14,682 bases of DNA from Bacteroidales bacterium (GCA_007120675.1 SKNE01000193.1:1-14682), one strand, 5' to 3'. Numbered from the stretch's first letter, positions 1 to 9,530 are shown. Numbers and translations: made by a program. Notes: generated by a model not told the origin, from the letters alone.

Positions 1-200
1 ACCTTGCCGTGGTTGCGATCCAGCCAGCCGGGAAAGTCATCGCGGTGCACACGCCCGGCACAGGCCTTCCCCTCCAGGTTCTTCATTTTGTCCTGTCTGG
101 CGAAGTCGTCTACCAGGAGGAGATCCTCCACCCCTTGTTTGTTGAGGGCACTTAACAGGCAGCTGCCGATGAAGCCAGCCGCCCCGGTGATAACCATCAT
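1..200 (-). CDS. hldD: ADP-glyceromanno-heptose 6-epimerase, N-terminal part (cut by window edge)
   Basis: Only the first 66 codons are inside the window; the gene continues past position 1. The protein begins MMVITGAAGFIGS, the Rossmann-fold glycine motif (GxxGxxG) that binds NAD(P) in extended short-chain epimerases, and continues with LLLVDDF and KNLEGK. The acidic pair after the second beta strand and the following K-N-L-E-G-K segment match my memory of Bacteroidota HldD/RfaD, which converts ADP-D-glycero- to ADP-L-glycero-manno-heptose for lipopolysaccharide inner core. Two ATGs stand in tandem (200 and 197); an in-frame TGA lies two codons upstream, so the start must be one of these. 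It follows the MFS gene by 126 nt on the same strand. A different NAD-dependent sugar epimerase is possible because the substrate-specific C-terminal part is missing. Confidence 0.82.
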   Translation of the reverse strand, partial: MMVITGAAGFIGSCLLSALNKQGVEDLLLVDDFARQDKMKNLEGKACAGRVHRDDFPGWLDRNHGK

Positions 201-326
201 AGCTCACAAAACTTATTCCTGACTTCCAGCGCATAATTTCTGAACTGCACAGGCAAGGCATACACACCAGCCATCGCGGCGGCCAGCCGTCCGGCTTGTC
301 AACCGGCAAACCAGTCCGCCCAAACG

Positions 327-2330
327 CTATTCCATGTCCTTATTGGGCAGCTCCAGGCCGTAGCCGGAGGTCTTGTCCTCACGCTTCAGCAGGAAGGCAA
401 AGACCAGTCCAACGAAGCCCAAAAGGGAGAACACCAGCATGGCGTTGGTATAATCCAGGGGCTTGATCACCTCTGCGGCATAATGGCCCTGGTCCAGTCC
501 GAAGTACAGCGGATCGGCAAACACAAGGCGGCCGTAGCCCATGGGGATCTCAAAACGTCCCTCCTCATCCAGGTAAAAGCGTACCCGTTCCTGCCACACC
601 CTTCTTTCTTCCACGAAGACCGTTTCGGTCACCGTGGCGGGGTCTTCTCCTTCCACCTCGCTCACAACCTGCTCTTCATACAAGTCGTGGTAGATGGTAA
701 GGACGCCACGCAGCGTGCTGCTGAAGAGTGCCTGGTGGCGCTGATCAACGCCATCCCTGAAATAGTGATCTGCCCCGCGGCTGAAGTGGCCACTGAACAG
801 CTGCATGTCCTCTGAACGGCGCGTGACCACGATCTCTGCACGGTAATTGTCCTTATGGAGGAGCTGATCAAAGGCCACATTGGATATCACGTCACCCTGT
901 CCAAACTGCAGGTGGAACCGGCCCTGGCTGTCTGTCTCCACCTGGTGCTGTTCGCGCCACACCACTGGTCCCCCCAGGCTATCCCTGTAAATGGATGCAT
1001 TCACGTGGATGGCCATGTCGGCGTTGGGCTCCCCCCTGCGATCGATATAGGTGCCGCTGTAGTTCAATCCCTCGCGCTGCACCTCTGCATACTGGCCGGT
1101 GCTGATCTCGGCCCGGTAAAAGGGGTTGGAGGAGTCAAGCACATAACCAATGAGAATGGGGAACAACCAGAGTCCGATGTTTTGTACGCTGAACATGAAC
1201 CCGTAAGCGGTCCCCAGCTTGCTCTGGCGTACGATCTTGGTCACGGCGGGCCACATGGCAGCCGGCACCAGTGAGAAGGCGATGCCCAGGAGGACGATGG
1301 GTATCCTTGGTTCGATATGGGTCATGGCGAACATCATATGGGCAACGATCAGCAGGGCCGAGCCAAGGTACATGAGCGTGGCGCTCTTCCCTTTGTTGTC
1401 GGCCACCCAGCCAAACAACGGCGTCAGGAGAATGGTCCCGTACATCAGGTAAGATGTCACATCCCCCGCCAGCGCCCTTGGCATGGCAAACTTGTTCATG
1501 AGCAGGTCAGGGGCAAACTTCAGGAAGGGGAAGACGGCCGAATAGAAGGTCACACACAGCATGGTGATATAGATCACCGAACGATTGGTCACCAGGTCTT
1601 TCAGGTCCTTCCACTTAAACTCATCCTCCGGATCCTTCACGTCAATATCCACCTGGCGGTCCAGTTTCAGGTCCATCAGCATATAAAACATAAAGGCCAG
1701 CAAGCCAACCCACAGCAGCAGCACGCCAAACCAGATGGCGGTGGTCCATTCGGGATAGATCAGGCGGGGCGAAAGGGTGAAGGCCAAGGCGGCACCCAGG
1801 CGTCCGATGGCCAGGTTGAGTCCCAATGCCAGGGCCAGCTCCTTGCCTTTGAACCATTTTACGATCACCTTCGACAACACCACGATGCTCGTCTCAGCAC
1901 CCAGTCCGAAGACAAAGAAACCAAGCGACATCATCTTCAGGGCGGGCGAATAGCTGGTGAGGAAAGAATTCATGAAGTTGTAACCAAAGCCGCCGCTGAG
2001 GAAGCTGTCTGACGCACCATAGGCAGTGATCGTCCCCCCCAGGGCCATCAGCAGGATAAAGGAGAAACCGGTGAAGCGGATCCCCACGCGGTCCAGTATG
2101 ATGCCACCCAGCACGGCCATGGCCAGGAAGACGTTGGGGATGGAGTAGGCTGAAATGAAGAAGCCGTACTCGGTGGATGTAAAGCCAAGGTTCATCCTGA
2201 TGAGGTCGGCCAGGGGCGCCAGGGCATCATAAAAATAGTAGTTGGTGGCCATGGCAAAGCTGGCCACAATCAGAACAAGCCACCGGGCTGTCTTCGACTC
2301 GTTCAGTTTTTTCTTGATCTTTGCTACCAT
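327..2330 (-). CDS. MFS transporter, MFSD1-like, with large periplasmic insert before TM12
   Basis: Major facilitator superfamily transporter of 667 residues from the chosen ATG. Twelve hydrophobic segments can be counted: eleven within the first 400 residues and one at the very C-terminus. Segments such as YYFYDALAPLADLI near TM1, SAYSIPNVFLA in TM2, GGIILDRVGIR after it and VKWFKGKELALALGLNLA around TM4-5 resemble eukaryotic MFSD1, a lysosomal dipeptide carrier; this is recognition from memory and the substrate here is unknown. Between TM11 and TM12 there are about 227 hydrophilic residues (positions 453-1133), which standard topology places in the periplasm. The reading frame is open up to an ATG at 2408, but that extension lies within the MerR terminator hairpin, and the 26 extra residues look non-native, so the ATG at 2330 (MVAKIKKKLNESK) is preferred. 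No clean promoter fits between terminator and start; a weak TTGACC/TATACA pair sits in the hairpin itself. Confidence 0.88.
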   Translation of the reverse strand: MVAKIKKKLNESKTARWLVLIVASFAMATNYYFYDALAPLADLIRMNLGFTSTEYGFFISAYSIPNVFLAMAVLGGIILDRVGIRFTGFSFILLMALGGTITAYGASDSFLSGGFGYNFMNSFLTSYSPALKMMSLGFFVFGLGAETSIVVLSKVIVKWFKGKELALALGLNLAIGRLGAALAFTLSPRLIYPEWTTAIWFGVLLLWVGLLAFMFYMLMDLKLDRQVDIDVKDPEDEFKWKDLKDLVTNRSVIYITMLCVTFYSAVFPFLKFAPDLLMNKFAMPRALAGDVTSYLMYGTILLTPLFGWVADNKGKSATLMYLGSALLIVAHMMFAMTHIEPRIPIVLLGIAFSLVPAAMWPAVTKIVRQSKLGTAYGFMFSVQNIGLWLFPILIGYVLDSSNPFYRAEISTGQYAEVQREGLNYSGTYIDRRGEPNADMAIHVNASIYRDSLGGPVVWREQHQVETDSQGRFHLQFGQGDVISNVAFDQLLHKDNYRAEIVVTRRSEDMQLFSGHFSRGADHYFRDGVDQRHQALFSSTLRGVLTIYHDLYEEQVVSEVEGEDPATVTETVFVEERRVWQERVRFYLDEEGRFEIPMGYGRLVFADPLYFGLDQGHYAAEVIKPLDYTNAMLVFSLLGFVGLVFAFLLKREDKTSGYGLELPNKDME
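453..1133 (-). other. Soluble domain inserted between TM11 and TM12 of the MFS transporter
   Basis: This stretch encodes about 227 residues with no membrane segment, bounded by the end of TM11 (IGYVLD) and the start of TM12 (YTNAMLVFSLLG). It begins with a beta-rich part (SGTYIDRRGEPNADMAIHV, then QGRFHLQFGQGDV) reminiscent of Ig/CNA-B-like carboxypeptidase-regulatory folds, followed by a section rich in charged residues and a second beta-like part (RVRFYLDEEGRFEIPMGYG). The repeated 'G-R-F-x-L/I' strand suggests two related beta-sandwich units, but I cannot assign a named family. With N- and C-termini cytoplasmic, the TM11-12 loop is periplasmic. The reading frame is uninterrupted, so it is not a frameshift artefact. 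Confidence 0.7.
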
Positions 2331-2369
2331 AGGTGTGTCTTTTTCAGGATCAGAATCATTTGATTGTAT

Positions 2370-2413
2370 AAAAAAATGCCTTGAACGGGGGTCAAGCCCC
2401 ATTTCCAAGGCAT
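2370..2413 (-). terminator. Intrinsic terminator of the MerR-type gene
   Basis: Right after the MerR stop codon (2415-2417), the minus strand can form a stem in which ATGCCTTG (starting at 2413) pairs with CAAGGCAT (ending at 2376). An inner GGGG/CCCC stem closes a short CTTGA loop, and the structure is followed at once by seven T residues (2376-2370). It is a textbook Rho-independent terminator. It separates the M23-MerR unit from the MFS gene and argues against the MFS start at 2408. Confidence 0.9.
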
Positions 2414-2414
2414 C

Positions 2415-2753
2415 TCACAGCTTTGATCTCAGCTGAACCAAAAATTCCCGGACGTTTTTCAGGGTCTTGATAACCTCCATGTCGCGGGTCACCTCCCCGG
2501 GCTTGGTTTTGAGTACTTCCCTGGCGCCCTTCAGGGTATAACCCCGCTCTTTGACCAGGTGATAAATGGTGTGAAAGTGGTCCACGTCCCTTTGGGTGAA
2601 CAGGCGGTTGCCTTTCTTGTTCTTATGCGGACGGATGATATCGAACTCCTTTTCCCAGAAACGGATCAATGATGTGTTGACATCAAACATCCTCGCTACC
2701 TCCCCTATGGAATAGTATATGCGTGCAGCCTCCGGGCGTTCCTTGGTCATCAT
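2415..2753 (-). CDS. MerR-family transcriptional regulator, small
   Basis: A 112-residue protein with an N-terminal winged helix-turn-helix of MerR type: YYSIGEVARMFDVNTSLIRFW (helix-turn-helix, residues about 13-33), then the wing KNKKGNRLFTQRDVDHFHTI and helices carrying VKERGYTLKGAREVLK. It lacks the long C-terminal effector domain of metal or drug sensors, so no ligand can be inferred; the remaining C-terminal helix (about 85-112) probably dimerises. The gene starts with tandem ATGs at 2753 and 2750. It lies 41 nt downstream of the M23 peptidase gene on the same strand, so the two are likely co-transcribed, and a strong terminator closes the unit. In Bacteroidota this small MerR protein is, to my knowledge, commonly linked to an M23 peptidase and alaS. 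Its targets are unknown. Confidence 0.92.
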   Translation of the reverse strand: MMTKERPEAARIYYSIGEVARMFDVNTSLIRFWEKEFDIIRPHKNKKGNRLFTQRDVDHFHTIYHLVKERGYTLKGAREVLKTKPGEVTRDMEVIKTLKNVREFLVQLRSKL

Positions 2754-2794
2754 TTGATCTTTTGCGCCGGTAAAAATAAAAAAAACGGGCGAAT

Positions 2795-3763
2795 CTACGA
2801 AAGGCTTTGATTAACCATTGATGCTCTCTCGATGATGATCTCGAATTCTTCGGGGGTGAGGTCGTTGTAGAAGTAGTATACGGGATTGACCGAGCGGTCG
2901 TTGCGATGCACTTCGTAGTGCAGGTGCGGTGCGGTGGAGGTGCCTGTGTCGCCCACCAGGCCGATGATCTCGCCACGCTTCACCCTCTGGCCCTGTCGCA
3001 CCTCGATCTTGCTCATGTGGGCATAGCGGGTAATGTAGCCGTAACCGTGGTCCACCTCCACCATCAGTCCGTATCCGTGGCGGTTCCGCTCGGCACGGAT
3101 CACCACGCCGTTGCCCGTGGCGTAGATGGGCGTGCCCACCGGTGCAGTGAAATCAACCCCATGGTGCATGCGCATGGTTTTGTATATGGGATGGATGCGC
3201 ATGCCGTAACCGGACATCAGACGGTTATGGCCATCCGGGACCGGAACGATGGCCGGAATGGAGGCCAGCATGTCGGCCTTGTTCAGGGCCATCTCAAACA
3301 CTTCGTCGTAGGACTTGGACTGGATATACAGCTGGCTGGACAACTGATCCATGCGTTGCAGGGTCTGGGACATCAGCTCGCTGTTTAGGTAGCCAGCCAG
3401 GTGGGCATAGCGGTCTATACCACCAAAGGCGGCGTCACGAATGGGCCGGGGGATGGGCTCTGCCTCGAAGATGACCCGGTAAATGTGGTCATCCCGCTCC
3501 TGGATGTCCGCCAGGATGTTATCCAATATATTGAGACGGTCGTTGAGAATGGTGTACTGAAGCTGAAACTGCCTGATCTCCCGCTTGAGCATCCGCTCCT
3601 TGGGGGACTCGAAAAAGGTGAATCCAATGATCAGGACAATCACGGAGAAAAGCAAGCCCGCCATGGCATAACGGAGGAAAACCAACAAATGGTCCTTGAA
3701 GGTCTTCCTGACCCGTTCAACAGCCAGCGACTTTGTGTTAAAACGATATTGAACCCTGCTCAT
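2795..3763 (-). CDS. M23-family membrane-anchored metallopeptidase (LytM/peptidoglycan endopeptidase)
   Basis: A 322-residue protein predicted to cut peptidoglycan cross-bridges or to regulate another hydrolase. Residues 1-28 are basic and cytoplasmic, residues about 29-51 (FLRYAMAGLLFSVIVLIIGF) form one membrane helix, and residues 52-165 are a charged, probably coiled-coil region. The LytM domain spans about 180-300. Its zinc ligands are visible: H200 and D204 in HHGVDF, and H282 in HLH. The catalytic histidines would be H248 (YAHM) and H280, so the enzyme looks active, unlike degenerate LytM proteins. The tail (DLTPEEFEIIIERASMVNQ) is typical of Bacteroidota homologues that I recall. It is the first gene of a unit with the MerR gene and is divergent from alaS; a TAGTTTTG -7-like element lies about 90 bp upstream. 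Confidence 0.93.
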   Translation of the reverse strand: MSRVQYRFNTKSLAVERVRKTFKDHLLVFLRYAMAGLLFSVIVLIIGFTFFESPKERMLKREIRQFQLQYTILNDRLNILDNILADIQERDDHIYRVIFEAEPIPRPIRDAAFGGIDRYAHLAGYLNSELMSQTLQRMDQLSSQLYIQSKSYDEVFEMALNKADMLASIPAIVPVPDGHNRLMSGYGMRIHPIYKTMRMHHGVDFTAPVGTPIYATGNGVVIRAERNRHGYGLMVEVDHGYGYITRYAHMSKIEVRQGQRVKRGEIIGLVGDTGTSTAPHLHYEVHRNDRSVNPVYYFYNDLTPEEFEIIIERASMVNQSLS

Positions 3764-3802
3764 ACCAGGAGTTTAGTCCTTCGTCAATGAAAAGTAGAAT
3801 GA

Positions 3803-3824
3803 CCCGCACAAGCCGTCATGCGGG
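3803..3824 (-). other. Hairpin in the leader of the M23 peptidase gene
   Basis: CCCGCA (3803-3808) pairs exactly with TGCGGG (3819-3824) around a 10-nt loop. On the minus strand it lies 40-61 nt upstream of the M23 start codon and downstream of the proposed -7 element, so it would be in the 5' untranslated leader. There is no T-tract after it, so it is not an obvious terminator or attenuator. Its function is unknown and it may be chance. Confidence 0.4.
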
Positions 3825-3853
3825 ATTGCTTTCACAGGCACTACACCAGGGTA

Positions 3854-3861
3854 CAAAACTA
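3854..3861 (-). promoter_or_regulatory. Candidate -7 element for the M23-MerR unit
   Basis: The minus strand reads TAGTTTTG here, an exact match to the Bacteroidota housekeeping -7 consensus TAnnTTTG. No convincing TTTG is found at the expected -33 distance, where the sequence is T- and AT-rich. Transcription would start near 3847, giving a leader of about 85 nt. Confidence 0.5.
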
Positions 3862-3873
3862 AAAAAAAAACCG

Positions 3874-3881
3874 TAATTTTG
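3874..3881 (+). promoter_or_regulatory. Candidate -7 element for alaS
   Basis: TAATTTTG matches the Bacteroidota TAnnTTTG consensus exactly and lies 40 bp before the alaS start. A -33 TTTG is not evident; an A-tract of ten (3861-3870) occupies the spacer. The start would be near 3888, giving a short A-rich leader (3896-3921) typical of translation initiation in this phylum. An inverted repeat TTTTGC (3877-3882) / GCAAAA (3894-3899) overlaps the element and the probable start, but it is AT-rich and could be chance. Confidence 0.55.
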
Positions 3882-3921
3882 CCACCTATTTGAGCAAAAA
3901 AATTAAAAAAACGGCACATAA

Positions 3922-6540
<2,619 letters not shown>

Positions 6541-6566
6541 GCCCGTTTGCCATTACGCACCCGCAG

Positions 6567-6597
6567 GGCCAGGCTGCCTGACCGGTAAGGCAGGGCC
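6567..6597. terminator. Weak hairpin between convergent alaS and response regulator genes
   Basis: In the 84-nt convergent gap, GGCC (6567-6570) and CTGCC (6574-6578) pair with GGCAG (6589-6593) and GGCC (6594-6597), with a 3-nt bulge and a 10-nt loop. No T-tract follows on either strand, so this is at best a weak or factor-assisted bidirectional terminator. Confidence 0.3.
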
Positions 6598-6624
6598 AAC
6601 CCGCAACAGCTGACCCCTTCAGGC

Positions 6625-7284
6625 TCACCCACCCATGTCCACCAGGCCATACTGCAAGGCGTAACGCACCAGTCCCACCACCGTGCGGGCGTTGGTCTTG
6701 GAAAAAATGTTCTTCCGGTGCGTCTCTACGGTCCGCTCGCTGATGAACAGCTTCGCCGCGATCTCAGCAGTGGAATAATCCTTGACGATGAGCTTCAGCA
6801 CCTCCAGCTCACGGGGCGTCAGCCGGCTCACCGGATCGGCCGCCTGGTCGAGCCTGTCCTGGTTGCCAAGGCTTTCAAAAACCACCTGCTGTATATCCTG
6901 TCCCAGGTAACGCTCACCGGCAGCCACGCTCCGGATGGCCTTCAACAGCTCCTCCATGCTGGCCGCCTTCTGGATATAGCCAATGGCACCGGCACGGATC
7001 ATCTTCTCAATGTTCTGGATGTCGTCGTGCATGCTCAGGGCCAGGACATGTCCGCCGGGATCGAGTTCCCTTATCCGGTAACACAATTCAATGCCTGAGA
7101 TCTCCGGCATATTGATGTCCACCAGGTACACATCGGCCTGCACGGTGGAGGCCTTCTCCAGGTAATCTTTTCCCGAAAGGGAGTACCCGGTGACCTCCAG
7201 GTCGGGCTCATCGGACATCAGCGCGCTGATCCCCTCCACAAAGAGCTTGTGGTCGTCCACTATATATATATGGATGGTTTTCAT
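6625..7284 (-). CDS. NarL/FixJ-family response regulator (REC + LuxR-type HTH)
   Basis: A 219-residue DNA-binding response regulator. The receiver domain (1-120) has the acidic pair D10-D11, the phospho-acceptor D56 within LVDINMPEISG, S84 (LALSMHD) and K106 (GYIQKAAS), so all switch residues are present. A linker leads to a LuxR-type helix-turn-helix (about 154-215): LTPRELEVLKLIVKDYSTAEI then LFISERTVETHRKNIFSKTNA. Its start codon overlaps the kinase stop by ATGA (7284-7281), so the two are translationally coupled and are surely cognate partners. It would bind DNA as a dimer when phosphorylated. Its targets are not known; the palindromes near 9385 and 9531 are candidate sites. It converges with alaS. 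Confidence 0.95.
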   Translation of the reverse strand: MKTIHIYIVDDHKLFVEGISALMSDEPDLEVTGYSLSGKDYLEKASTVQADVYLVDINMPEISGIELCYRIRELDPGGHVLALSMHDDIQNIEKMIRAGAIGYIQKAASMEELLKAIRSVAAGERYLGQDIQQVVFESLGNQDRLDQAADPVSRLTPRELEVLKLIVKDYSTAEIAAKLFISERTVETHRKNIFSKTNARTVVGLVRYALQYGLVDMGG

Positions 7285-9314
7285 TCCGTTGGTTCATGGC
7301 TGCAGGGGATGATCATCGTGATGATGGTGCCCCGTCCTTCAGCGCTGTCGATGAGCAGCTCCCCCCCAAGACCCCTGATGCGCGAGCCGGCACTTTTGAG
7401 TCCCATCCCCTTGTTTGTATCCAGGGCCTGCGGTTGAAAGCCACATCCGTTGTCCTCCACCATCACCGTGAGGTCCTCGTGATTGCGGATCAGCTGCAGG
7501 TGTATCTCGGAGGCGCCGGAGTGGGTGATCACATTGTTCAGCACCTCCTGTATGCTCCGGTAGAGGGCGTGCTCGGTGTAGGGATCCACCGGGCCGTTGA
7601 AGCCGATGGCCTCAAAGGTGGTTTTGTAACCGCCGCTGTGCCTGATCTTGTGCAGCATGTCCCTCACCGCCTCGGCCAGGCCTTTTTCCGTCAGCGCCAT
7701 GGGTGCCATGTTATTGGAGATCTGCTTGATCTCCTTGAGTATCTCCTGGATGGTGTCGACGGTGTTTTGCAGGATGGGCTGCAGCTTCTGGTCCTGCAGC
7801 TCGGGCTTCTTGCGGAGGGCCGTAACGTTAAGCTTGGCCAGCGAGAGAAGCGGTCCCACCCCGTCGTGCAGCTCCAGTCCCAGCCGCTTCCGCTCAGACA
7901 CCTCTGCCTTCAGTGCTGCCTGGCTTTTTTCCTCCGCCAGGCGCAGCCGTGCCTCATTCAACTCGTTCTTCTGCTTTTGCCTGATCTTATTGACATAAAT
8001 GTAATACAGGAAGAGGGTCACCGAGATGGTGAACACTGCGGCCAGGGCGATGAGCCAGGTGACGGTGGATCTGCGGCTCAGCAGCAGCCGTTGCCGCTCG
8101 ATCTCCAGCTGCTGTATGTCGCTGTCCTTGATCAGCTCTTCGATCTCCAGGTTGTACACCTGGTGTATCTTGGTCTGATCCAAAAGCTCCCGCTCCAGGT
8201 CGTGATAGGTGCGGTAATGCTTGAGTCCCCCTGCCATGTCGCCGCGCATTGCGTGGACCTCCGACAAGACGCGATGGGCCTCCATCTCCAGGCTGACGGC
8301 ATTGATCTGCCGTGCCGCCCCAAGGGCTATGGTGGCGTATTGCTCTGCCATGGTGCTCTCCGCCAGGGCAAGGTAGACCTCAGCCAGTCCCAGCTGTGCC
8401 TCCACCCCCTGGTAAAGGAAGCCTATCTCTGTGGCCAGCTCCTTGCTCCTCAGGTAATAATCGATGGCCTGCAGGTGATCGTCCTCCCGGAGAAAAACAT
8501 CGGCCTTGCCCTTGTAGGAAACGCTCAGGTTGTACTGGTTCTGATTCAGCCGTTGCAGGAAAATGGCCTTGTCATAATAATGATGGGCTGAGTCAAGCTG
8601 CCCGCCTTTAAAGTGGATCGTGCCGATATTGTTGAGCGCTGCGTCCATTCCAATGCTGTCCCCTATCAGGACAAAGTCGTCATAGGCACGGTGGCAGTAC
8701 TCCATGGCCTTCTCAAAATTGCCAATCTCACCATAAATGATCCCGATATTGTTGTCCACCTTGGCCCGGCTTTCCAGGTTGCCCGCTTGCTCATAGTATT
8801 CGCGCGACATAAGGAAGTAGGACAAAGCATCCTTGTGGCTTCCAATATGTTTGAACACATTGCCCAGGTTGTTGGATATGGCCCCGGCCAGGTCCTTGTC
8901 CCCCATCTCCAGTGCAAGGGCCATCACCTCGTGGTAATAGGGCAGTGCGCTGTCGAAATCTGACAGCAGGGAATAGGACACAGCCTTCAGGTTCATGAAA
9001 CGTGCCTGCCAATACATGACACCAGACTCCTGCGCCAGTTCCAGTCCGACGAGAGCCGTAAGCCTTGCAGAGTCGGGATAGTGATAAAGAAAGGCATTGC
9101 CCAGTTCAAACAGGCTGTCGTAAAGCAGACCGGCTTTCTCCTTTTCCCGCTGCTCCCCTGGTGGAGAAATACGTCCCTCTCCTCCCGGTCCGCACGACGG
9201 CATCATCCACATCCCAAGTACACCAAAAAGGATGGCGAGCCGGGATAAGACGGCCCGGGAACGGCCAGGCCGTCCGAAAAATGGATTGTTCACCAGCGAC
9301 ATCAACAGTTGCAT
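7281..9314 (-). CDS. TPR-repeat sensor histidine kinase (HisKA_3 / HATPase_c)
   Basis: About 677 residues from the chosen start (701 if the open frame from 9386 is used; numbering below follows the long form). Residues 47-65 form a hydrophobic export segment ending MMPSC, a possible lipobox (C65). Residues about 85-420 are tetratricopeptide repeats (for example NNLGNVFKHIGSHKDALSYF, NNIGIIYGEIGNFEKAMEY) presumably in the periplasm. A membrane helix (442-465) and coiled coil (466-500) follow. The HisKA_3 dimerisation domain has H507 in ELHDGVGPLLS. The ATPase domain shows the N box (EVLNNVITHS), G1 (VEDNGCGF) and G2 (KGMGLKSAGSRIRGLGG). The first 24 residues of the long frame look non-coding and contain a -7-like promoter element, so I start at ATG 9314; 9302 is an alternative. 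It is the first gene of a pair with the response regulator. Confidence 0.92.
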   Translation of the reverse strand: MQLLMSLVNNPFFGRPGRSRAVLSRLAILFGVLGMWMMPSCGPGGEGRISPPGEQREKEKAGLLYDSLFELGNAFLYHYPDSARLTALVGLELAQESGVMYWQARFMNLKAVSYSLLSDFDSALPYYHEVMALALEMGDKDLAGAISNNLGNVFKHIGSHKDALSYFLMSREYYEQAGNLESRAKVDNNIGIIYGEIGNFEKAMEYCHRAYDDFVLIGDSIGMDAALNNIGTIHFKGGQLDSAHHYYDKAIFLQRLNQNQYNLSVSYKGKADVFLREDDHLQAIDYYLRSKELATEIGFLYQGVEAQLGLAEVYLALAESTMAEQYATIALGAARQINAVSLEMEAHRVLSEVHAMRGDMAGGLKHYRTYHDLERELLDQTKIHQVYNLEIEELIKDSDIQQLEIERQRLLLSRRSTVTWLIALAAVFTISVTLFLYYIYVNKIRQKQKNELNEARLRLAEEKSQAALKAEVSERKRLGLELHDGVGPLLSLAKLNVTALRKKPELQDQKLQPILQNTVDTIQEILKEIKQISNNMAPMALTEKGLAEAVRDMLHKIRHSGGYKTTFEAIGFNGPVDPYTEHALYRSIQEVLNNVITHSGASEIHLQLIRNHEDLTVMVEDNGCGFQPQALDTNKGMGLKSAGSRIRGLGGELLIDSAEGRGTIITMIIPCSHEPTE

Positions 9315-9373
9315 CACGAGCGGTTTCAAGGTACAGAATGGCGGCAGGCAAAAACCAACCCGCACATCCCATA

Positions 9374-9381
9374 CAAAAATA
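9374..9381 (-). promoter_or_regulatory. Candidate -7 element for the kinase-regulator operon
   Basis: The minus strand reads TATTTTTG, matching TAnnTTTG. Transcription would start near 9367, which leaves a leader of about 50 nt to the ATG at 9314 and rules out the ATG at 9386. No clear -33 TTTG is present; instead a palindrome (9385-9397) occupies the spacer. Confidence 0.45.
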
Positions 9382-9384
9382 GGC

Positions 9385-9397
9385 AATCGGTCCGATT
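9385..9397. promoter_or_regulatory. Perfect palindrome AATCGG-T-CCGATT, candidate operator
   Basis: Six-base arms with a one-base centre, perfect. It sits 3 bp upstream of the -7-like element of the kinase operon, in the promoter spacer, which is a natural place for a regulator to act. No other copy was noticed in the window. The binding protein is unknown; the LuxR-type response regulator encoded by this operon is one candidate (inference). Confidence 0.4.
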
Positions 9398-9501
9398 AAG
9401 GCGGCCCTCCGCAGGCAAAACATGAAAAATCCCCTCTGTCCCTGAGCACAATAAGAAAAAAAATACCCTGAACTACTGATGCGAAGTAAAAAATTGTTAA
9501 A

Positions 9502-9509
9502 TATATTTG
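9502..9509 (+). promoter_or_regulatory. Candidate -7 element for the T9SS/FISUMP genes
   Basis: TATATTTG matches the TAnnTTTG consensus exactly. A good -33 TTTG is not present about 19 bp upstream, which would be compatible with an activator-dependent promoter. Transcription would start near 9516, with an 85-nt leader before the ATG at 9601 that contains the GACAG/CTGTC repeats. Confidence 0.5.
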
Positions 9510-9530
9510 AGGTGATGTTTTGGGTGCGAT

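Noticed and set aside
201..326. Promoter or terminator in the MFS-hldD gap
   Set aside because: The minus strand has only a short CCGG-based inverted repeat near 286-302 and a TAAGTTTTG one base off the -7 spacing and too close to the start; neither is convincing.
1317..2012. 231-codon plus-strand frame opposite the MFS gene
   Set aside because: Composition is dominated by His and Gln, typical of the complement of membrane-protein codons.
3861..3870. Ten-A tract as a terminator U-tract
   Set aside because: No GC stem precedes it on the minus strand; it lies between two promoter-like elements and is better seen as promoter spacer.
7261..7270. TATATATATA run
   Set aside because: It is coding sequence for the first beta strand of the response regulator receiver domain (IHIYIVDD), not a promoter or a repeat array.
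7296..8591. 431-codon open frame on the plus strand opposite the histidine kinase
   Set aside because: The translation is Leu/Gln/His-rich with no domain, whereas the minus strand encodes an intact kinase with all motifs.
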